64,000 bases of DNA, taken from Aquariibacter albus. GTDB lineage: Bacteria > Pseudomonadota > Gammaproteobacteria > Burkholderiales > Burkholderiaceae_C. Below the pieces are notes generated by a model. The model saw only the letters and a list, made by a program, of their open reading frames with translations, was not told the DNA's origin and made no database searches. The DNA is taken from positions 868,001 to 932,000 of the forward strand of contig NZ_JACIVI010000001.1 in assembly GCF_014145335.1 (NCBI RefSeq), given 5' to 3'. Made by a program: the position numbers and the translations under genes. This document shows positions 30,146 through 39,551 of the stretch, piece by piece (the stretch's first letter is position 1; each line of letters opens with the position of its first letter).

Positions 30146-31420
30146 ATGAACAGTCCCCTGTCCTACGTTCACCCCACCAGCGACAGCGCCTGGGGCACCT
30201 ACCTCTCGCAGATCGACCGGGTCGTGCCCTATCTCGGACCGCTGGCGCGCTGGGCCGAGACCCTGCGCCGGCCCAAGCGGGCGCTGATCGTCGACGTGCC
30301 CATCGAGCTGGACGACGGCACCATCGCCCACTACGAGGGCTACCGCGTGCAGCACAACCTCAGCCGCGGGCCCGGCAAGGGCGGTGTGCGCTTCCACCCG
30401 GACGTGACGCTGGAAGAGGTGATGGCCCTGTCCGCCTGGATGACCATCAAGAACGCCGCCGTCAACCTGCCCTACGGCGGCGCCAAGGGCGGGGTGCGGG
30501 TCGATCCCAGGCGCCTGTCCCGCGGCGAGCTGGAACGCCTGACCCGCCGCTACACCAGCGAGATCGGCCTGCTGATCGGCCCGACCCAGGACATCCCCGC
30601 GCCGGACGTGAACACCAACGGCCAGATCATGGCCTGGATGATGGACACCTATGCCGTCAACACCGGCCACACCGCCACCGGCGTCGTCACCGGCAAGCCG
30701 GTGCACCTCGGCGGCTCGCTGGGACGGGTGAAGGCCACGGGGCGGGGGGTCTTCGTGACCGGGCGCGAGGCGGCCCGCCGCATCGGCCTGGACCTGCAGG
30801 GCGCCCGCGTGGCGGTGCAGGGCTACGGCAATGTGGGCGGTGTGGCGGCGCAGCTCTTCGCGGCGGCGGGGGCCCGGCTCGTGGCCGTGCAGGACCACAG
30901 CGGCACCCTGCACCGCGAGGCCGGCATCGACGCGACCGCCCTGGCCGCCCATGCGCAGGCCCAGGGTGGCGTGGCGGGCTTTCCCGGCGCCAGCCCCCTG
31001 GATGACGAGGCCTTCTGGGACACGCCCTGCGACATCCTCATCCCCGCCGCCCTGGAAGGCCAGATCGGCGCCGACCGGGCCGCCCGGCTGCAAGCCCGCC
31101 TGGTGCTGGAAGGCGCGAACGGCCCCACCGTGCCCGAGGGCGACCGCGTCCTGGGCGAACGCGGCGTGCTGGTGGTGCCGGACGTCATCTGCAACGCCGG
31201 CGGCGTGACCGTCAGCTACTTCGAGTGGGTGCAGGACTTCTCGTCCTTCTTCTGGACCGAGGACGAGATCAACGCCCGCCTGGACAAGATCATGGTCGAG
31301 GCCCTGGCCCGCATCTGGGACGTGGCCGACCTGCACCGCATCCCCCTGCGCACCGCCGCCTTCGCGGTGGCCTGCGAGCGCATCCTGATGGCGCGTCAGG
31401 ATCGCGGGCTCTATCCCTGA
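30146..31420 (+). CDS. gdhA: glutamate dehydrogenase (Glu/Leu/Phe/Val family)
   Basis: Interconverts glutamate and 2-oxoglutarate with ammonium and NAD(P). The 424-residue product has [11 protein letters not shown] (76-85), the catalytic-lysine segment [10 protein letters not shown] (Lys114), the [12 protein letters not shown] motif (147-158), and a Rossmann fold with GYGNVGG near 223-229. The ATG lies 4 bp after the lpdA stop behind an AAGGAG site that overlaps the lpdA end, so it is probably translated from the pdh transcript. Cofactor preference cannot be decided by eye; the length suits the hexameric 47-kDa type. Confidence 0.92.
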   Translation: MNSPLSYVHPTSDSAWGTYLSQIDRVVPYLGPLARWAETLRRPKRALIVDVPIELDDGTIAHYEGYRVQHNLSRGPGKGGVRFHPDVTLEEVMALSAWMTIKNAAVNLPYGGAKGGVRVDPRRLSRGELERLTRRYTSEIGLLIGPTQDIPAPDVNTNGQIMAWMMDTYAVNTGHTATGVVTGKPVHLGGSLGRVKATGRGVFVTGREAARRIGLDLQGARVAVQGYGNVGGVAAQLFAAAGARLVAVQDHSGTLHREAGIDATALAAHAQAQGGVAGFPGASPLDDEAFWDTPCDILIPAALEGQIGADRAARLQARLVLEGANGPTVPEGDRVLGERGVLVVPDVICNAGGVTVSYFEWVQDFSSFFWTEDEINARLDKIMVEALARIWDVADLHRIPLRTAAFAVACERILMARQDRGLYP

Positions 31421-31437
31421 AGGCCGGGTGCGGCACA

Positions 31438-31459
31438 GGGCAGGGCTGAGGCCCTGCCC
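31438..31459. terminator. hairpin between convergent gdhA and carbonic anhydrase genes
   Basis: A perfect 9-bp stem GGGCAGGGC (31438-31446) and GCCCTGCCC (31451-31459) with loop TGAG. No T run follows on either strand, but its position between convergent stops suggests a transcript-end structure. Confidence 0.45.
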
Positions 31460-31483
31460 GCCGGTGCTTCCTGCCGGACCGCC

Positions 31484-32236
31484 TCAGAGGCTTTCGCGGA
31501 TCACCCGGTCGTTCAGCGGCTGCAGCGGCCGCGCATTCGCCGGGAACAGCTGCCGGAAGGCCCGGATCTGTGCCGCGCTCAGCTGGATCGGCTGCTTCAG
31601 CACCATCCAGTGCACGCCCTCGGAGCAGGGCGGTGTGGTCAGCGAGCCGCTGAAGTCGTAGTAGCGATGATCGGCCGGCAGCAAGGCGGCCAGGTCCAGG
31701 GCCAGGTCGCTCACCTGCACCGATTCGCCCTTGCGCGGCAGGTGCGCAAAGATCGGGGCCCATGCGGCGTTGTGGCGTCCCGGCTGGATCAGCACGCCCA
31801 CCACGCCCAGCGCACCCTGGGCGTCGCGGTGGACCAGGTGCGCCACCATGGCCGTGCGGCGGCCGGCCACAGCCTCTTCGCTGGGGGTGTGGAAGTGGAA
31901 CTGCAGCAGTTCGTAGCGCTGATCGCCCACCGTCAGCGCGCTGCCGGCGGGCAGGTTCACCTGCACGGTGTGGCCGTTGTTGACCAGGGTGGGCGAGGCA
32001 TCCCGCGCATACAGGAAGTCCAGGGCCGGCAGCTCGGCCTTGACCGCATGGCGGATGTTGATCGGGCTCTGGGCCTGGCCGCGGGCGCAGGTCTCGAAAG
32101 CCCCGTCGAGCTCCGCCCAGTGGGCGGCACCGTGGGGCCCCTGGTAGTCCCAGTGCGCGCCGCGCGGTGCGGCACCGGCGGTGGCTGCGGCAAAGATCAG
32201 GGGAAGAAGCGAGGCGAGGCGGGCAAGTCGATTCAC
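31484..32236 (-). CDS. alpha-class carbonic anhydrase, periplasmic
   Basis: Hydrates CO2 to bicarbonate in the periplasm. The product (about 250 residues) has a Sec signal (LARLASLLPLIFAAATAGA) and the alpha-CA zinc histidines: two in QFHFHTPSEE (His114 and His116) and the third in VAHLVH (His133), plus QSPINI and LTTPPCSEGVHWMVL, which contains the active-site Thr. I chose the GTG at 32236 because an AGGA site stands 8-9 bases before it; a TTG at 32266 would add ten residues ahead of the signal. It is monocistronic, with a tandem PmrA-type box about 80 bp upstream. Confidence 0.9.
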   Translation of the reverse strand: MNRLARLASLLPLIFAAATAGAAPRGAHWDYQGPHGAAHWAELDGAFETCARGQAQSPINIRHAVKAELPALDFLYARDASPTLVNNGHTVQVNLPAGSALTVGDQRYELLQFHFHTPSEEAVAGRRTAMVAHLVHRDAQGALGVVGVLIQPGRHNAAWAPIFAHLPRKGESVQVSDLALDLAALLPADHRYYDFSGSLTTPPCSEGVHWMVLKQPIQLSAAQIRAFRQLFPANARPLQPLNDRVIRESL

Positions 32237-32314
32237 GAAGTCGGTTCCTGATGAGGTTCCCGGCAAGCCACCGCGCGGGTGGATCGTCCGGTGCGCCTCA
32301 TTCCATCATCGCGA

Positions 32315-32335
32315 GTCTTAAGCCTGTCTTAAGCC
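32315..32335. promoter_or_regulatory. tandem CTTAAG box (PmrA/QseB-type operator)
   Basis: The 10-mer GTCTTAAGCC occurs at 32315-32324 and again at 32326-32335, an 11-bp period. This gives CTTAAG-N5-CTTAAG (32317-32333), which fits the YTTAAK-N5-YTTAAK consensus of PmrA/BasR and related OmpR-family regulators. It lies between the puuC stop (32409) and the carbonic anhydrase start. Confidence 0.6.
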
Positions 32336-32408
32336 GTGAGATTCCTCACGGCCAGGGTGGGTGGCAAACAACATGTCTCGGAGGGCGCCTCGTCCTGCGC
32401 CCGCGTCC

Positions 32409-33914
32409 TCAGCCCAAGCGGATCCAGGTCGTCTTCAGCTCGGTGACCTTGTCGAAGGCGTGCAGGGACTTGTCCCGGCCGTTGCCGCTCTGCTTGACGC
32501 CGCCGAAGGGCACGGTGAGGTCGTCCTCGTCGTACTGGTTGACGTGGACGGTGCCGGCCTGCAGGGCGCGGGCCACGCGGTGGGCGCGGTCGAGGCCGCC
32601 GGTCCACACGCTGGCCTGCAGGCCGTAGGGGGAATCGTTGGCCAGGGCCAGGGCCTCGGCCTCGTCGCGGAAGGGGATCAAGGTCACGACCGGGCCGAAG
32701 ATTTCCTCGCGGGCGATGCGCATGCCGTTGTGCGCGCCGGCGAAGACGGTGGGCTCGACGTAGACGCCGCCGGTTTCGGCCCGGGCCTGGCGGCCGCCGG
32801 CCAGGCAGTGCGCGCCTTCGGCGCGGCCGGCCTCGATGTAGCCCAGCACGGTGCGGAGCTGGCCTTCGTCGACCAGCGCGCCCATCACGGTGGACGGATC
32901 CAGCGGGTCGGCCGGCCGGTACTTGGGCGCCTCGGCGGCCACGCGGCGGGCGAAGTCCTCGGCGATGTCGGCCTGCACCAGCACGCGCGAGGGCGCGTTG
33001 CAGCTCTCCCCCTGGTTGAAGAAGATGCTGCCGGCCAGGGTCTGGGCGCAGCGGTCGAGGTCCGGCGCGTCCGGAAAGACGAGGAAGGCGCTCTTGCCGC
33101 CCAGCTCGTTGTAGACGCGCTTGAGGTTGCTCTGCCCGGCGCAGACCAGCATGTGCTTGCCGACGCGGGTGGAGCCGGTGAAGCCCAGCACGTCCACGTC
33201 CATGTGGCGGGCCAGGGCCTCGCCGGCCTCGGGGCCGTAGCCCGGCACGACGTTGAACACCCCCGGCGGCAGGCCGGCGTCGAGCGCCAGCTCGGCCAGG
33301 CGCAGGGCGGTGTAGGGGCTCTTCTCGCTGGGCTTGAGCACCACGCTGTTGCCGGCTGCCAGGGCCGGCCCCAGCTTCCAGGCCGCCATGATCATGGGGT
33401 AGTTCCAGGGCACGATGGCGCCCACCACGCCCACGGGCTCGCGGCTGATCAGGGCCAGGGCGCTGGGGCCGGTGGGGGCGATCTCGCCATAGACCTTGTC
33501 GACCGCCTCGCCGTACCAGGCCAGGGTGCGGGCGGTGGAGGGCACGTCGACCGCCAGGCTGTGGGCGATGGGCTTGCCCATGTCCAGGGTTTCGAGCAGG
33601 GCCAGTTCCTCGCGGGCGGCCAGCACCTTCTCGGCGAAGGCCTGCATCACGCGCTTGCGCGCGGCGGGCGGGCGGGCGGCCCAGCGGCCGTCGACGAAGG
33701 CGGCGCGGGCGGCGCGCACGGCGGCATCCACGTCGGCCGCCTGGCCGCGGGCGACCTCGCCCAGCGCCCGGCCGTCGACCGGGCTGCGCTTGAGGAAGGT
33801 CTGCCCGTCCTGCGCGGCCTGGCGGCGGCCGCCGATCAGGGCCCGGCCGTCCAGGCCGGCGGCCAGGCCATCGGCCGCGCGGGCCGTCCAGTCGATGGGC
33901 ACGCTGCGGCTCAT
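32409..33914 (-). CDS. puuC: gamma-glutamyl-gamma-aminobutyraldehyde dehydrogenase
   Basis: An NAD(P)-dependent aldehyde dehydrogenase of 501 residues. It has the usual PWNYP, GFTGSTRVGK, the general-base Glu in NELGGKS, the nucleophile in FFNQGESCNAPSR and EEIFGPV. Sequence style and its place at the end of the putrescine locus point to PuuC, oxidising gamma-glutamyl-gamma-aminobutyraldehyde (or 4-aminobutanal made by SpuC) to the acid. It follows the DUF3138 gene by 13 bp and is the last gene of the locus. Confidence 0.88.
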   Translation of the reverse strand: MSRSVPIDWTARAADGLAAGLDGRALIGGRRQAAQDGQTFLKRSPVDGRALGEVARGQAADVDAAVRAARAAFVDGRWAARPPAARKRVMQAFAEKVLAAREELALLETLDMGKPIAHSLAVDVPSTARTLAWYGEAVDKVYGEIAPTGPSALALISREPVGVVGAIVPWNYPMIMAAWKLGPALAAGNSVVLKPSEKSPYTALRLAELALDAGLPPGVFNVVPGYGPEAGEALARHMDVDVLGFTGSTRVGKHMLVCAGQSNLKRVYNELGGKSAFLVFPDAPDLDRCAQTLAGSIFFNQGESCNAPSRVLVQADIAEDFARRVAAEAPKYRPADPLDPSTVMGALVDEGQLRTVLGYIEAGRAEGAHCLAGGRQARAETGGVYVEPTVFAGAHNGMRIAREEIFGPVVTLIPFRDEAEALALANDSPYGLQASVWTGGLDRAHRVARALQAGTVHVNQYDEDDLTVPFGGVKQSGNGRDKSLHAFDKVTELKTTWIRLG

Positions 33915-33927
33915 GCGGGCTCCGGGC

Positions 33928-35304
33928 TCAGAAGAACAGCACGACGGAGCCGCCGAGCAGGTGGTTGTTCTTCTTGTAGGCGCCGTCGCGCACGTCCTCG
34001 AAGACGCGCTCGGTGGCCCCGTCGTAGCGGTACTCGGCCTTGAAGGTGGTGTTCTGGTTGAACAGGTACTTCAGGCCGACCGTGAGCGCATAGCGGTTGG
34101 CCCCGCTGGCCCCGGGCAGCGGGGTGCCGGTGCCGGGATCGAGCTTGCTGATGTCGGGCCCGATGCCGTTGCGGCCGTCGGCAAAGCTGTAGCCGAAGAA
34201 GCCCCCGCCGTTCTTCTTGTTCTCCAGGAAGTCGGCACGCACCAGGGCCTGCAGGCGCGGGGTGAGCGCGTAGCCGGCCAGGCCGGAGACGCCCACCCAG
34301 CGCGAATCCCCGCCGTTCAGCGCGGCCTGGGCCTGCTGGCCGTAGCTGAACTGGCCCTGCAGGGTCCAGTCGCCGCGGATGAAGTAGCCGTCGACTTCGA
34401 ACAGGTGGGCCGTGGTGTTGGTGCCGGTGCCGAAGTTGAAGATGCGGCCGTGCACGCCGGCGAAGCCGAAGCCCTGGAACTCGCCACGCGAGTAGTCGAC
34501 CCGGTAGGCCACCATCGGCGACTTCTCGCCCGCGCTGCGCGAGGTCAGGTTGAGCTGGCCGAGGATGCCGCGCATCCACCACTTGCCCCGGGTCACGTCC
34601 AGGCCGACGCCGGTGTAGCCAAAGGGCAGGGTGAAGTCGAACAGCAGGTTGTGGGTGGTGAAGGGGTTGAGCGTCGGCTGCAGGTACTCGTAGCCCGACC
34701 AGTCGGGCAGCTGGCCGGCGAAGAGGCGGGTCTTGGCATCGCTCAGCGGGATGGAGGCCGTGGCTTCGTGGACGATACCGCCGCCGATGGCCTCGCCCAC
34801 GCCACGCTGCGGCGACAGGGTCAGCTTGAAGCGCGAGCCGGAGTCGGTCTCCTTGGTGAAGTCGATCACCGCGGCGCCGAGGTAGGAGGTGTCGTAGAAG
34901 TAGCCGTCGCTCTGGCTGTTCAGGAACTGGAAGCCGGCGCGGTCCTGACGGCGGTTGTAGAGGTAGACCGGCTCGATGTAGCCGCTGATCTTCAGGCCCT
35001 TGAGGCCCAAGGTTTCGAGGTTGTCTTCCATCGCCTCGGTCTTGACGGCGATGCGGTTGAATTCCTGCTGCTGCTCGGCCGTCATGCCGGCCGGCGCAGC
35101 AGCCGGGGCGGCCTGGGTCCGGGCTTCGGCTTCGAGCAGGCGCTTCTCCAGTTCGCCGACACGGGCCTTGAGCTCGCGCAGTTCCTTCAGCAGCTCTTCG
35201 CTGGCGGACTGGGCGGCCGCCGGCATCGGCTGCAGCAGGGGGTAGGCGGCGGCCAGGGCGAGCAACAGGGTGCTCGGCAGGGCACGCAGGGTGGGGCGGT
35301 TCAT
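33928..35304 (-). CDS. DUF3138-type putative outer-membrane porin
   Basis: A 458-residue exported protein. A Sec signal (to about residue 28, ending AAAQ) is followed by a coiled-coil segment (SEELLKELRELKARVGELEKRLLEAE), as in trimeric porins, and then a long chain of alternating aromatic/polar beta strands ending in the C-terminal phenylalanine pair VVLFF, the usual outer-membrane insertion signal. I match it to the DUF3138 family; function in that family is unproven. The ATG at 35304 has an AGGAGA site. Lying between the PotFGHI transporter and PuuC, it may be the outer-membrane entry route for polyamines, which is inference. Confidence 0.8.
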   Translation of the reverse strand: MNRPTLRALPSTLLLALAAAYPLLQPMPAAAQSASEELLKELRELKARVGELEKRLLEAEARTQAAPAAAPAGMTAEQQQEFNRIAVKTEAMEDNLETLGLKGLKISGYIEPVYLYNRRQDRAGFQFLNSQSDGYFYDTSYLGAAVIDFTKETDSGSRFKLTLSPQRGVGEAIGGGIVHEATASIPLSDAKTRLFAGQLPDWSGYEYLQPTLNPFTTHNLLFDFTLPFGYTGVGLDVTRGKWWMRGILGQLNLTSRSAGEKSPMVAYRVDYSRGEFQGFGFAGVHGRIFNFGTGTNTTAHLFEVDGYFIRGDWTLQGQFSYGQQAQAALNGGDSRWVGVSGLAGYALTPRLQALVRADFLENKKNGGGFFGYSFADGRNGIGPDISKLDPGTGTPLPGASGANRYALTVGLKYLFNQNTTFKAEYRYDGATERVFEDVRDGAYKKNNHLLGGSVVLFF

Positions 35305-35359
35305 CACGGGATCTCCTGCGTCGGAAGGTCGGGGCAAGGGGAAAGGCGGGGGCCGGGAC

Positions 35360-36244
35360 TCAGCCGCCGCGGGCCGCGGCGGCGGCCTCGCGCTGGCGGC
35401 GGCGCTCGGCCCGGGCGATGGCGTAGCTGGCCAGCAGCACGCCGAACGCAACGATCACGATGGTGACCGTCGCCATGGCATTGACGCTGGGGTTCAGGCC
35501 CAGCCGCGCGCGCGAGAAGATCACCAGAGGCATCGTGGTCGAGCCCGGTCCGCTGAGGAAGGCCGACAGCACGACGTCGTCGAGCGAAATCGTGAAGGTC
35601 AGCAGCCAGGCCGACAGCAGCGAAGGCGCGATCATCGGCAGCGTGACGAGCATGAAGACCTGGAAGGGCCGCGCGCCCAGGTCCATCGCGGCCTCCTCAA
35701 GTTGCGGGTTCAGCTCCTGCAGGCGGGCCTGGATGACGACCGTGGCATAGGCCAGACCGAGCAGCAGGTGGCCGAGCCAGATGGTGAGCAGCCCCCGATC
35801 GGGCCAGCCGAAGGTGCGCTGCACCGACACCAGCATCAGCAGCAGCGAGAGGCCGACGATCACCTCCGGCATCACCAGCGGCGCGCTGACCATGCCCGAA
35901 AACACCGTGCGGCCGCCGAAGCGCCGGTAGCGCACCAGCGCGAAGGCCGCCAGCAGGCCGAGCAGCACCGCGCCGCAGGCCGTGAAGACCGCCAGCTTCA
36001 GGCTGAGCCAGACACCGGCCAGCAGCTCGCGGTCGTTCACCAGGCTGGCGTACCACTTCAGCGTGAAGCCGGCCCAGCGGTTGGGCACCGGCGAGTCGTT
36101 GAAGGAGTAGACGATCAGCGACAGGATCGGCAGGTAGAGGAAGACGAACCCGCCGATCAGCCAGCCGCGGCCGAAGCCCCGGGCGAAGCGCGGGCCGAAC
36201 CATGCGCGCGGCCGGCGGCCGCCGGCCGAGGGGGCGGCACTCAT
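35360..36244 (-). CDS. potI: putrescine/polyamine ABC transporter permease PotI
   Basis: One of two inner-membrane channel subunits of the PotFGHI-type importer, 294 residues. Six hydrophobic helices can be counted. The EAA cytoplasmic loop that contacts the ATPase reads EEAAMDLGARPFQVFMLVTLPMIAPS. The N-terminus is charged and short. Its start overlaps the potH stop by 4 bp (ATGA), so the two are translationally coupled. Confidence 0.92.
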   Translation of the reverse strand: MSAAPSAGGRRPRAWFGPRFARGFGRGWLIGGFVFLYLPILSLIVYSFNDSPVPNRWAGFTLKWYASLVNDRELLAGVWLSLKLAVFTACGAVLLGLLAAFALVRYRRFGGRTVFSGMVSAPLVMPEVIVGLSLLLMLVSVQRTFGWPDRGLLTIWLGHLLLGLAYATVVIQARLQELNPQLEEAAMDLGARPFQVFMLVTLPMIAPSLLSAWLLTFTISLDDVVLSAFLSGPGSTTMPLVIFSRARLGLNPSVNAMATVTIVIVAFGVLLASYAIARAERRRQREAAAAARGG

Positions 36245-37190
36245 CGACGGGCCTCCGTGCTCTCGGCCTGGTAGCGGTTGAACAGGGCCAGGGGCACCAC
36301 GATCAGCAGCACCATGACCACCGCCACCGTCGCCGCCATCGGCCAGTCGTTGTTGCTGAAGAACTCGTCCCACAGCACGCGGCCGATCATCAGCGTCTCG
36401 GGGCCGCCGAGCAGCTCGGGGATCACGAACTCGCCGACGCAGGGGATGAAGACCAGCATAGCGCCGGCGATGATCCCGGCCTTGGACAGCGGCACCGTCA
36501 CGCGCCAGAAGGCGGTCCAGGGCGTGGCCCCCAGGTCGGCGGCGGCTTCCAGCAGCCGTCCGTCGAGCTTGCTGAGCGTGGCGTAGAGCGGCAGCACCAT
36601 GAAGGGCAGGTAGGTGTAGACCATGCCGACCAGCAGGCTGAAGGGTGTGTTCATCAGCTTGCCGGGGCTGCCGATCAGGCCACCGCTTGCCAGCAGCTGG
36701 TCCAGGCCCAGCGCGATCAGCAGCTCGGCCACCGCCCCGCCCTCGCCGAGCAGGCCCTTCCAGGCGTAGACCCGCAGCAGGAAGGAGGTCCAGAAGGGCA
36801 GCATCACGGCCATCACCAGCAGCGGCTGGGCCCGTCTCGGCGCGCGCGCCATGAAGTAGGCAAAGGGGTAGCCCAGGGCCAGGCAGAGCAGGGTGGTGGC
36901 CCCCGCATAGCCCAGGCTGCGCAGGTAGGTGCGGACGTAGAGCGCGTCCTCGGCCACCAGCAGGTAGTTGCCCAGGCGCAGGGTGAGCTGGAGCACGCCG
37001 TCCTGAACGGTCAGCAGCTCGGAGAAGCGCACCCCGTCCATCTCGGACACGCTGATCTTGAAGACGATCAGAAAGGGCAGCAGGAAGAAGACGAGCAGCC
37101 ACGCATAGGGCAGGCCGATGACCGCGCCGCGCCCCAGGCGCAGGCGACGGGTCGGCCCGCCGGGGCCGGGGGTGGGGCGGGGGGCGGCGC

Positions 37191-37194
<4 letters not shown>
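36241..37194 (-). CDS. potH: putrescine/polyamine ABC transporter permease PotH
   Basis: The second permease, 317 residues, with a long N-terminal cytoplasmic extension followed by a first helix (GLPYAWLLVFFLLPFLIVFKIS) and the EAA loop LLEAAADLGATPWTAFWRVTVPLSKAG. The pattern LLRVYAWKGLLGEGG is typical of PotB/PotH proteins. The ATG at 37194 overlaps the potG stop by 4 bp. Confidence 0.92.
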
Positions 37195-38303
<1,109 letters not shown>

Positions 38304-38367
38304 CCCCGCCTCCCTGTTCCGCATCTGGGGTCCGTGTGTGGAGCGGGCCGGCCTGGCCGGCCCGGCT

Positions 38368-39498
38368 TCAGAGGCCGGTCTTGAAGCCGGTGTAGAGCCG
38401 GGTCATGGTGCGGCGGATGTCGTTGCTGAGCGCATCCGGCGCAATCATCTTCTTCATGTCGGCCTCGCTCGGGAAGACCGCCGGGTTGTTCACCACCTCG
38501 GGCTTCACGAAGGCCTTGGAGGCCTTGTTCGGGTTCGCGTAGAAGACCTTGTTGGTCAGCGAGGCATGCACCTCGGGCCGCAGGATGTAGTCGATGAACT
38601 TGTGCGCGTTCTCGGGGTGGGGCGCATCGGCCGGGATCACCATCACATCGAAGAAGAGGATGCCGCCGGTGGCCGGCACCAGGGTCTGGATGGTCTGGCC
38701 GGTCTTGCCGTCGATCGCACGCTGGCGCGCGATGCTGATGTCGCCCGACCAGCCCAGGGCCAGGCAGATCGAGCCGTTGGCCATGTCGTTGATGTAGCCC
38801 GAGGAGCTGAACAGCGTGATGTAGGGCCGGATGCTCTTGAGCAGCGGGCCGACGGCCGCGTAGTCGGCCTGGTTGCGGCTGTAGGCCGGCTTGCCCAGGT
38901 AGTGCAGGGCGGCCGGAATCACCTCGGTCGGCGAGTCCAGCACGCTGACGCCGCAGCTCTTGAGCTTGCTGATGTACTCGGGCTTGAAGATCAGGTCCCA
39001 GACATTGGCCGGCATCGGCAGGCCGCCGAGCGCGGCCTTCACCTTGTCGACGTTGATGCCCACGGTGGTGTAGCCCCAGAGCCAGTTCACCTGGAACTGG
39101 TTGCCCGGGTCGAGCTTGCCGAGCAGATCCTGCACGGTGGGATCGAGGTTCTTGAGGTTCGGGATCTTGGCCTTGTCGAGCTTCTGCAGGATGCCGCCAT
39201 CGGCCTGCACCCGGGCCCAGTAGGACGAGGGCACGACGATGTCGTAGCCGGTCTTGCCCGCGACCAGCTTGGCATGCAGCACCTCGTTGCTGTCGAAGTT
39301 GTCGTAGCGGACCTTGATGCCGGTCTCTTTCTCGAAGTTGGCGATCGTGTCCGGCGCGATGTAGTCCGACCAGTTCAGCACATTGAGCACCTTCTCCTCC
39401 TGCGCAGCGGCCGGGCCGGCGGCCAGCAGGCCGAAGGCGGCAAGCAGGGCGCCGGCCAGGCGGCCGGTGAAGGTGCGACGCGGGGCGGAACGCAGCAT
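38368..39498 (-). CDS. potF: putrescine-binding periplasmic protein PotF/SpuD-like
   Basis: Substrate-binding protein of the transporter, 376 residues, with a Sec signal (to about residue 32, ending AAAQ). The mature protein starts EEKVLNVLNWSDYIAPDTIANFEKETGIKVRYDNFDSNE, the usual opening of polyamine-binding proteins. SSGYIND and LGWSGDI contribute to the ligand site. The acidic residues expected to hold the amino groups are present, but I cannot tell putrescine from spermidine by eye; the surrounding catabolic genes favour putrescine. First gene of the transporter part, 64 bp ahead of potG. Confidence 0.92.
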   Translation of the reverse strand: MLRSAPRRTFTGRLAGALLAAFGLLAAGPAAAQEEKVLNVLNWSDYIAPDTIANFEKETGIKVRYDNFDSNEVLHAKLVAGKTGYDIVVPSSYWARVQADGGILQKLDKAKIPNLKNLDPTVQDLLGKLDPGNQFQVNWLWGYTTVGINVDKVKAALGGLPMPANVWDLIFKPEYISKLKSCGVSVLDSPTEVIPAALHYLGKPAYSRNQADYAAVGPLLKSIRPYITLFSSSGYINDMANGSICLALGWSGDISIARQRAIDGKTGQTIQTLVPATGGILFFDVMVIPADAPHPENAHKFIDYILRPEVHASLTNKVFYANPNKASKAFVKPEVVNNPAVFPSEADMKKMIAPDALSNDIRRTMTRLYTGFKTGL

Positions 39499-39551
39499 GG
39501 GGAACTCCGGGGGGCGGGAAGAAGAGACGGGGGAAACCGGGGCGGGGCCGC

